Of a stretch of 64,000 bases of DNA, positions 58,587 through 64,000 are shown one piece after another. A model generated the notes under the pieces. It ran no database searches. It saw only the letters and a program-made list of their open reading frames with translations, and had not been told where the DNA came from. Each line of letters starts with the position of its first letter. Within the stretch, counting starts at the first letter, position 1. The translations under genes and the position numbers were made by a program. The stretch comes from Geodermatophilus sabuli (lineage in GTDB: Bacteria; Actinomycetota; Actinomycetes; Mycobacteriales; Geodermatophilaceae), in NCBI RefSeq assembly GCF_900215145.1, contig NZ_OBDO01000001.1, positions 186,001-250,000 on the forward strand, read 5' to 3'.

Positions 58587-59183
58587 GGCGCTCTCCTCCT
58601 GACGGCGGGGCGGTGCGCGCCCGCTCGGGTCCCAGCGGAACGTACCCGAGGGCAGGCCGGCGGCCTCCGCGCGGTTTCCTCTCCGCCCGGGGGCCGCCAC
58701 CCTGACCGTCGTACCGGCCGTCACGGCACCGTCGGGCGGCCCCGGATCCGGTCGCGGTCGGTGTCGGCGCGCTCACCTGCAGATACGTGGGCCGGTTTGC
58801 CGGGCCCGTTGGGCGCGTGTTGTCTGGGTGTCCTGAGCCTCTCGTCGAAAGCGGATCTTGGCATGGCAACCGGGTGGTGGGCGTCGCTGTGGTTGCGGGG
58901 CCGCCCCGCACCGCGCGAGCTCCCCGCGGAACAGCCGCAGGGCGCCGCACGGGTGCCTCCCCGGCCCGCGCGGGACCCGCCGTCCGACGTGCCTCCCGCT
59001 GCCGGCGATGCGGCTCGGCACCGCGCTCCATCCGGTGCGACGCCCGACGGCGGGGGAGCGACACCACCCCGCCACACCGCGCGCCGACAGACCCCCGGTA
59101 CCTCGGGTCGGCCCGGTGCACCCCCCGACCCGGTTCCCAGCACCGCGCTGCGGACCCCCAACGACACGACAGGAGCCCCATCC
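58587..59183. other. Region between bioY and the roadblock gene
   Basis: About 600 bp separating divergent genes. The plus strand is open in the roadblock frame from an ATG at 58863 and would encode a Pro/Ala/Arg-rich extension. No ribosome site supports that start. No other feature is seen. Confidence 0.45.
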
Positions 59184-59552
59184 ATGGCATCCCTCGACAA
59201 CGTCATCGCCGACCTCCTCGCGATCGAGGGCGCCAGCGGCGCCGCGATCGTCGACATCGACAGCGGGATGGCCCTCGCGGCCGGCGGCACGCCCGGCTTC
59301 GACCTCAACGTCGCGGCCGCAGGGAACTCGAACGTGGTGCGCGCGAAGCTGCGCACCATCCAGGACCTCGAACTGAAGGACGAGATCGAGGACGTCCTGA
59401 TCACGCTGCAGAGCCAGTACCACCTGATCAACGTGCTCAAGGGGCAGGCCAACACCGGCCTGTTCATCTACCTCGTGCTCAACCGCGTGACCGCGAACCT
59501 CGCCCTCGCCCGGCACAAGCTCCGGGCCGTCGCGGGCACCGTGAGCGTCTGA
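59184..59552 (+). CDS. Roadblock/LC7-like domain protein
   Basis: 122 residues from the ATG at 59184 with AGGAG eight bases upstream. The sequence (MASLDNVIADLLAIEGASGAAIVDIDSG, then YHLINVL and TGLFIYLVLNR) matches roadblock/LC7 folds, which act as small-GTPase partners such as MglB. No GTPase or DUF742 gene adjoins it. An in-frame ATG at 58863 would add 107 mostly disordered Pro-rich residues. The function is unknown. Confidence 0.7.
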   Translation: MASLDNVIADLLAIEGASGAAIVDIDSGMALAAGGTPGFDLNVAAAGNSNVVRAKLRTIQDLELKDEIEDVLITLQSQYHLINVLKGQANTGLFIYLVLNRVTANLALARHKLRAVAGTVSV

Positions 59553-59564
59553 CGCCGCCGCCGC

Positions 59565-59595
59565 GGCGCCGCCTGGCCCAGGGCCGGGCGGCGCC
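59565..59595. terminator. Hairpin after the roadblock gene
   Basis: GGCGCCGCC (59565-59573) pairs with GGCGGCGCC (59587-59595) 12 bp past the stop codon, between convergent genes. Confidence 0.5.
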
Positions 59596-59677
59596 GGCGG
59601 TCGCCGGCACCGGCCGGGCATAGCCGGCGGTGGCCGGCACGCGGGCGGTGGCCGGTCCGCACGACCCGAGGCGGGCC

Positions 59678-61210
59678 TCAGGCAGCGGTGGCGGCCTCGA
59701 CGATCCGCTCCCGCACGGCGTCGACGGCCAGCTCGCCGGTGTCGATCCAGCGGGCGACGCGGCCACCGGCCACGATGCCGACGCGGTCGCAGAAGTCGGC
59801 CAGCTCGTCGGGGTCCACCGACACCACGACGACCGAGGTCCCGTGCGCGGTCGCCTCGTCGAGCAGCTGGCGCACCTGCTGGCGGGCCCGGACGTCCAGG
59901 CCCCGGGCGGGCTCGTGCAGCACGACGACGTCCCGTGCCGAGGCCATCCACCGGGCCAGTGCGAGCTTGTGCTGGTCGCCGCCGGACAGGGCGCCGAAGA
60001 CGGTGCGGATGCTCATCGTCTTGACGTCGAGCTTGTGCACGGTGTTGATCACGCTGCGCAGCGTGGCGATCTCCTTGCGCAGGTCGGTGAGCGTGCCCCA
60101 TGCCTCCTGGGTGAGGGTGCGGGCGATCGTCTCGCCGGGGTCGACCCCGTAGGCGTCGTCGTCGGGCCGGTAGGCGGGCAGCCGGAGGGCGGCGTCGGCC
60201 GCCGAGGGGTCCAGCGAGCGCGGCTCGCCGTGCAGCACCGCCTCGTCGCTGAGCGCCGGCAGCTCTCCGCTCAGGGCCCCGGCGATCTCGCGGACGCCGG
60301 AGGTGCGGTGCCCCGTCAGCCCGACCACCTCACCCCGGCGCAGCACGAGGTCGACGCCCTCGACCCGGCCGGGGACGCGCAGGTTGCGGACCTGCAGGGC
60401 GACCTCGTCGGAGGGAGCCGGCCGGGCTGGTGCGGGGACCGGGGCCTGGTCCGGCCGGGACGGCTGGGGGGCGGCCGGTTCCCGGCGCACCGGCAGCGTC
60501 ACGGGGATGCCCACCGTCTCCGCGGCCAGCCGGACCGAGTCCAGGGCCGAGCTCGGGGCGTCGAGGGCGATCCGGCCCTCCCGCAGCACCAGCACCCGGT
60601 CGACCACCTCGAGCATCTCGGGCAGCCGGTGGCTGATGTAGAGCACGCCGCGCCCCTGCCGGCTGAGCTCCCCCGCGACGGCGTGCAGCCGGGCGACCTC
60701 CGAGGGCAGCAGGACCGCCGACACCTCGTCGAGCACGACCAGCCGGGTGTCCTCGGCCAGTACCCGCGCGGTCTCCACCAGGGGGTGCACGAAGTGCGGC
60801 AGCTCCCCGACGAGGGTGTCCGGGTCGACGTCGAGGTCGACCTCGCCGAGCAGCGCCCGCGCCTGCTCGCGCAGCTCGGTCTGCGGGCGTCCGGCCTGCG
60901 GCGTCCCGCGGAACACGGCCTGGGCGACGGTGAGCTCGGCGTCGATCCGGACCAGCTGCTCGACCACCCCGACGCCGAGGTGGCGGGCGTCCTCCGCCGA
61001 CAGCGGGGCGTAGGCGTGGCCCAGCAGCGTCATCGTCCCGGCGTCGGGCGCGGTGATCCCGGACACGATGTCGCCGAGGGTCGACTTGCCCGCTCCGTTG
61101 GTGCCGACGAGCCCGACGATCTCGCCCTCGCGGAGGGCGAAGGACACGTCCCGCAGGACCCGCCGCCCCCCGAAGGACTTGGTGAGGCCCTCGACCTCCA
61201 GCAGCGACAT
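59678..61210 (-). CDS. Sugar-ABC-type double ATPase, orphan
   Basis: 510 residues from the ATG at 61210. Two ABC domains as in RbsA/MglA. Domain 1 keeps Walker A GTNGAGKST and LVVLDEVSAVL, but its signature is degenerate (ELPHFVHPLVETARVL in place of a LSVAQQQ-like run). Domain 2 has a weak P-loop (GLTGHRTSGVREIAG) but a full LSGGDQHKLALARW. One composite site may therefore work. No permease or binding-protein gene adjoins it, so its partner is unknown. It may act with a remote transporter or not in transport. Confidence 0.85.
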   Translation of the reverse strand: MSLLEVEGLTKSFGGRRVLRDVSFALREGEIVGLVGTNGAGKSTLGDIVSGITAPDAGTMTLLGHAYAPLSAEDARHLGVGVVEQLVRIDAELTVAQAVFRGTPQAGRPQTELREQARALLGEVDLDVDPDTLVGELPHFVHPLVETARVLAEDTRLVVLDEVSAVLLPSEVARLHAVAGELSRQGRGVLYISHRLPEMLEVVDRVLVLREGRIALDAPSSALDSVRLAAETVGIPVTLPVRREPAAPQPSRPDQAPVPAPARPAPSDEVALQVRNLRVPGRVEGVDLVLRRGEVVGLTGHRTSGVREIAGALSGELPALSDEAVLHGEPRSLDPSAADAALRLPAYRPDDDAYGVDPGETIARTLTQEAWGTLTDLRKEIATLRSVINTVHKLDVKTMSIRTVFGALSGGDQHKLALARWMASARDVVVLHEPARGLDVRARQQVRQLLDEATAHGTSVVVVSVDPDELADFCDRVGIVAGGRVARWIDTGELAVDAVRERIVEAATAA

Positions 61211-61449
61211 GGGCGGGCGGCCTCCCCTGCATGGTCCCCCGACCACGGGGTCGGTCGATCGTCGCGTCAGCGTTCTCCGCGACGCTTCGTCACGGGTCCG
61301 ATGCTACCTGCGCACGGCATCGGCGCCCGGTGAGGCGATGGAAACGGCCCCGTCGCGAGCTCGGGGGGCAGGGGGTCCCGCCTCGGCTCCTGGCCTCCTG
61401 CAGGGTCCCGCCGCGAGCGCGCGAGCGGTGGGGGGCAGGGGGTCCTTGT
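61211..61449. repeat. Intergenic region holding a dispersed 3'-end repeat
   Basis: On the minus strand the repeat starts at the GH13 stop codon (TGAACAAGGACCCC) and runs about 120 bp. It contains GACCCCCTGCCCCCC twice and the blocks GCTCGCGGCGGGACCC and CCATCGC-TCACCGG, which recur near 36560-36645. The first 45 bp recur at 63078-63128. Confidence 0.6.
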
Positions 61450-63042
61450 TCAGGCCCGCAACCACACCGACGTGTCCGGCGGGACGACGCCGCCGGACAC
61501 GTCGGCGCTGGCCAGCAGCACCTCGCCCTCGGGCAGCGGGACGCCGTCCGCCGAGGGGTTGAGCAGGCACACCAGGCCACCCGGACGACGGAACGCCAGG
61601 CACCCCGCCGGCGCGGGCAGCCACTCCAGGGACTCCCCGGCGAACGCCGGTGAGGTCCGCCGCAGGGCCAGCGCCGACCGGTACAGCGAGAGCACCGACC
61701 CGGGGTCGGCCGCCTGCGCCTGCGCGGTCAGCGGACCCCAGCCCTCCGGCATGGGCAGCCAGGTCTCCCGGCGCGCCGAGAACCCGTACGAGGGCTCGTC
61801 GCCGGACCACGGGACCGGGATGCGGCAGGCGTCGCGCCCCCGCTCGGCGTGGCCGGAGCGCTCCCAGATCGGGTCCTGCAGTGCCTCGTCGGGCAGGTCG
61901 ACGTCGGGCATGCCGAGCTCGTCGCCGTTGTAGACGTACGCGGCCCCGGGCAGGGCCAGCTGCAGCAACGCCGCCGCCCGCGCGCGCCGGGTGCCCACCT
62001 CGCCGCCGCCGTAGCGGGTGACGTGCCGTGGGCGGTCGTGGTTGGACAACACCCAGCAGGCCGGCGCCGGCGTCCCGGCCACGGTGGCCAGCGAGTGGTC
62101 GACGGCGTCGCGCAGGTCGTCGACGTCCCAGTCGGCCGTCAGCAGCTTGAAGTTGAACGCCAGCTGCAGCTCGTCGGGGCGCAGGTACCTGGCGAGTCGG
62201 TCGTCGTCGGACACCCACACCTCGCCGACGGCCATCGCGCCGGGGTACTCGTCGAGCACCGCCCGGATGTGCCGGTGCACCGCGTGCACGCCGTCGTCGT
62301 CGAAGCGGTGGTCACCGGGGCCGTGGTCGTCGAGCAGGCCGGTGTCCTCCATCGGCTGCATGTCGGGCAGGCCGGCGGGCTTGGCCATGCCGTGCGCGAC
62401 GTCGATCCGGAAGCCGTCGACGCCGCGGTCCAGCCAGAAGCGCATCGTCGTCTCGAGGTCGGCGAGCACCTCGGGGTTCGTGAAGTCCAGGTCCGGCTGC
62501 TCGGGGGCGAACAGGTGCAGGTACCACTGGCCGTCGGCCACCCGGGTCCACGACGGCCCGCCGAAGACCGAGGGCCAGTTGTTCGGCGGCTCGGCACCGT
62601 CCGGGCTGCGGCCGTCGCGGAACAGGTACCGCGCCCGCTCCGGGGAGCCCGGGGCCGCGGCCAGCGCCGCCCGGAACCACTCGTGCTGGTGGGAGCTGTG
62701 GTTGGGCACCAGGTCGACGGTCACCCGGATGCCGGCGGCGTGCGCCTCGGCCAGCAGGGCGTCGAACTCGGCGAGGTCCCCGAAGGTCGGCTCCACGTCG
62801 CGGGGGTCGGCCACGTCGTACCCGTGGTCGGCCATCGGCGAGGGGTAGAACGGCGTGATCCACAGGGCGTCGACGCCGAGCTCCACCAGGTGCGGCAAGT
62901 GCGCCCGGATGCCGGCGAGGTCGCCGACGCCGTCGCCGTTCCCGTCGGCGAAGCTGCGGATGTAGACCTGGTAGAAGACCGCGTCCCGCCACCAGTCGGG
63001 GCCGGTCGAGCGGGCAGCGGGCAGGGATCGGTCCGGGTCCAC
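61450..63042 (-). CDS. GH13 alpha-glucosidase/amylase family enzyme
   Basis: 530 residues from a GTG at 63042 with GAGGAG upstream. It starts WWRDAVFYQVYIRSFADGNGDGVGDL. Region I is DLVPNHSS, region II GFRIDVAHG (nucleophile Asp), region III VGEVWV (acid Glu) and region IV LSNHDRPR (Asp). This pattern fits alpha-glucosidases acting on short malto-oligosaccharides or isomaltose. There is no signal peptide, so it is cytoplasmic. The typical glycine-rich calcium region DGNGDGVGDL is present. Confidence 0.93.
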   Translation of the reverse strand: MDPDRSLPAARSTGPDWWRDAVFYQVYIRSFADGNGDGVGDLAGIRAHLPHLVELGVDALWITPFYPSPMADHGYDVADPRDVEPTFGDLAEFDALLAEAHAAGIRVTVDLVPNHSSHQHEWFRAALAAAPGSPERARYLFRDGRSPDGAEPPNNWPSVFGGPSWTRVADGQWYLHLFAPEQPDLDFTNPEVLADLETTMRFWLDRGVDGFRIDVAHGMAKPAGLPDMQPMEDTGLLDDHGPGDHRFDDDGVHAVHRHIRAVLDEYPGAMAVGEVWVSDDDRLARYLRPDELQLAFNFKLLTADWDVDDLRDAVDHSLATVAGTPAPACWVLSNHDRPRHVTRYGGGEVGTRRARAAALLQLALPGAAYVYNGDELGMPDVDLPDEALQDPIWERSGHAERGRDACRIPVPWSGDEPSYGFSARRETWLPMPEGWGPLTAQAQAADPGSVLSLYRSALALRRTSPAFAGESLEWLPAPAGCLAFRRPGGLVCLLNPSADGVPLPEGEVLLASADVSGGVVPPDTSVWLRA

Positions 63043-63077
63043 CGGGCTCCTCGGGGTCGTGCGGGTGTCCGGCCCCG

Positions 63078-63128
63078 TCCAGAGGCTCGCCGCGAGCGTG
63101 CGAGCGGTGCGGAGGACGGGGTCCTTGT
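63078..63128. repeat. Second copy of the stop-linked 3'-end repeat
   Basis: On the minus strand it begins at the hemoglobin stop (TGAACAAGGACCCCG) and continues with CCGCACCGCTCGCACGCTCGCGGC, matching most of the first 45 bp of the copy at 61449. Confidence 0.6.
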
Positions 63129-63527
63129 TCAGCGGTTCTGCATGCTGTGGGCGGCCATCTCCAGGTAACCCCACAGCGTCGCGTCGTGCTCGGCGGAGAG
63201 CTCCAGGGAGTCCACGGCGTCGCGCATGTGGGCCAGCCAGGCGTCGCGCTCGGCGGGGCCGATCGCGAACGGCGCGTGCCGCATGCGCAGCCGGGGGTGG
63301 CCGCGCTGCTCGGAGTAGGTCGTCGGACCGCCCCAGTACTGCTCCAGGAACCCGCGCAGCCGGGTCTCCGCGCCCTCCCAGTCGTCCTGCGGGTAGAGCG
63401 GGGCCAGCACCGGGTCGGTGCGCACCCCGGCGTAGAAGCGGGCCACCAGCCGCCGGAAGGTCGGCTCGCCACCGACCTCGTCGTAGAACGTCCGGGCCGA
63501 GGGCAGGGACCGGCTGGGCTGGCTCAT
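63129..63527 (-). CDS. glbO: Group II truncated hemoglobin
   Basis: 132 residues from the ATG at 63527, overlapping the MFS stop (ATGA). [55 protein letters not shown] and HPRLRMRH match TrHbO: the proximal His lies in RMRH, with the Trp of the group II G helix in WLAHMRDAV. It would bind O2 or NO and serve in NO removal or respiration. It ends where the dispersed repeat begins. Confidence 0.93.
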   Translation of the reverse strand: MSQPSRSLPSARTFYDEVGGEPTFRRLVARFYAGVRTDPVLAPLYPQDDWEGAETRLRGFLEQYWGGPTTYSEQRGHPRLRMRHAPFAIGPAERDAWLAHMRDAVDSLELSAEHDATLWGYLEMAAHSMQNR

Positions 63528-64000
63528 GACACCGATCGTCCCGCAGGCCCGGCGCCCGCTGCCACGTGACCCTGCGTACGTCGGTAGGCCAGCAGCGGCG
63601 GGACGACGGCGACCACGCCCACCGCGCCGAGCAGCGCCCACACCCCGGCGGCCGGCAGCCCCTCGGCCGCCAGCCCCGCGACGAGCACCCCGAGCCCCTG
63701 GACGCCGTACAGCCCGCTGGCCGCCACCCCGAAGGCGCGGCCGCGGTAGGCGGCCGGCACGGCCTGGACGAAGGCGACGTTGAGCGGGATGACCCACGCC
63801 GCGCCGAGTCCCGCCACGAACGTGAGCGCGACGACCACCGCGTAGACCCCGCGGCCCGGACCGGCCCACGCGGCGACGAGCCCGGCGGCCACGACGGGCA
63901 CCAGGGACAGCAGCACCAGGGCCGGCACCAGCCGCTCGCGACGGTCCTGGGTGATCGTGCGGGCCACCAGCAGCCCGCCGATGGTGACGCCCAGCGGGTT
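63524..64000 (-). CDS. MFS transporter, 5' end cut by window
   Basis: The frame is open to the right edge ([16 protein letters not shown]...), so the true start lies beyond 64000. Four to five membrane segments are visible, with [28 protein letters not shown], an MFS loop and helix pattern of drug-efflux-like porters. It overlaps glbO, suggesting co-transcription. The substrate is unknown. Confidence 0.8.
   Translation of the reverse strand, partial: NPLGVTIGGLLVARTITQDRRERLVPALVLLSLVPVVAAGLVAAWAGPGRGVYAVVVALTFVAGLGAAWVIPLNVAFVQAVPAAYRGRAFGVAASGLYGVQGLGVLVAGLAAEGLPAAGVWALLGAVGVVAVVPPLLAYRRTQGHVAAGAGPAGRSVS

Overview
The window is very GC-rich DNA with short intergenic gaps, many GTG starts and overlapping stop/start codons. 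It carries actinobacterial marker genes: fbiC for coenzyme F420, an F420/flavin-type LLM oxidoreductase, a trehalose/maltose-type GH13 enzyme, GAF-ANTAR and ECF-sigma regulators, and a group II truncated hemoglobin. A soil or rock-dwelling actinomycete is most likely, possibly of the Geodermatophilaceae (Blastococcus, Geodermatophilus, Modestobacter). The family-level placement is an inference from gene content and style, not from a marker-gene comparison.

Layout. 1-631: 3' part of a GAF-ANTAR regulator (minus strand). 1064-8262: an integrated element of about 7.2 kb flanked by a 33-bp direct repeat made from the 3' end of tRNA-His. The intact tRNA lies at 8236-8308. The element carries a tyrosine integrase frameshifted at its first catalytic Arg codon, an excisionase-like protein, a CYTH-CHAD protein, a compact LuxR-family ATPase regulator, a response regulator with a degenerate receiver domain, and a fragment of an ATP-binding anti-sigma-type protein. 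8377-12350: oligoribonuclease and two uncharacterised membrane proteins. 12397-17923: a divergent TetR regulator and a three-gene operon for a 3-methylcrotonyl-CoA-carboxylase-type enzyme plus acyl-CoA dehydrogenase (leucine/branched-chain catabolism). 18018-19396: a cupin and quinone-reductase pair.

19615-28275: a complete respiratory nitrate reductase operon narGHJI-narK, followed by a hemerythrin-like protein, with a Crp/Fnr-type palindrome upstream of narG. 28363-30222: a membrane GGDEF-EAL protein. 30290-36525: a copper amine oxidase with an APC permease, then fbiC. 36646-40165: an ECF sigma factor, its zinc-finger anti-sigma factor and an ABC exporter in one operon. 40273-45913: flavin reductase, disulfide oxidoreductase, Nudix hydrolase, SGNH hydrolase and a PAS-GGDEF-EAL protein whose GGDEF signature is GADEF. 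46096-51322: LLM oxidoreductase, a DUF4333-type protein and a large secreted modular protein (FG-GAP, thrombospondin type-3, deacetylase-like, Ig-like and FIMAH-like parts). 51372-55888: tRNA-Arg, methyltransferase, SSB paralogue, EttA, thioesterase and YccF protein.

56076-58586: a biotin uptake operon bioY-bioM-bioN with a MOSC-domain gene attached. 59184-61210: a roadblock/LC7 protein and an orphan sugar-ABC-type double ATPase. 61450-64000: GH13 alpha-glucosidase, truncated hemoglobin and an MFS transporter cut by the window edge.

How the genes work together: biotin import (bioYMN) would feed the biotin-dependent acyl-CoA carboxylase. The nar operon, hemerythrin and hemoglobin point to life at changing oxygen levels and to handling of NO or nitrite. 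The amine oxidase with its permease suggests amine use. The strongest unusual items are the tRNA-His element with its broken integrase and odd regulators, the large secreted modular protein, a dispersed repeat that starts exactly at stop codons, and twin palindromes over a probably leaderless promoter.
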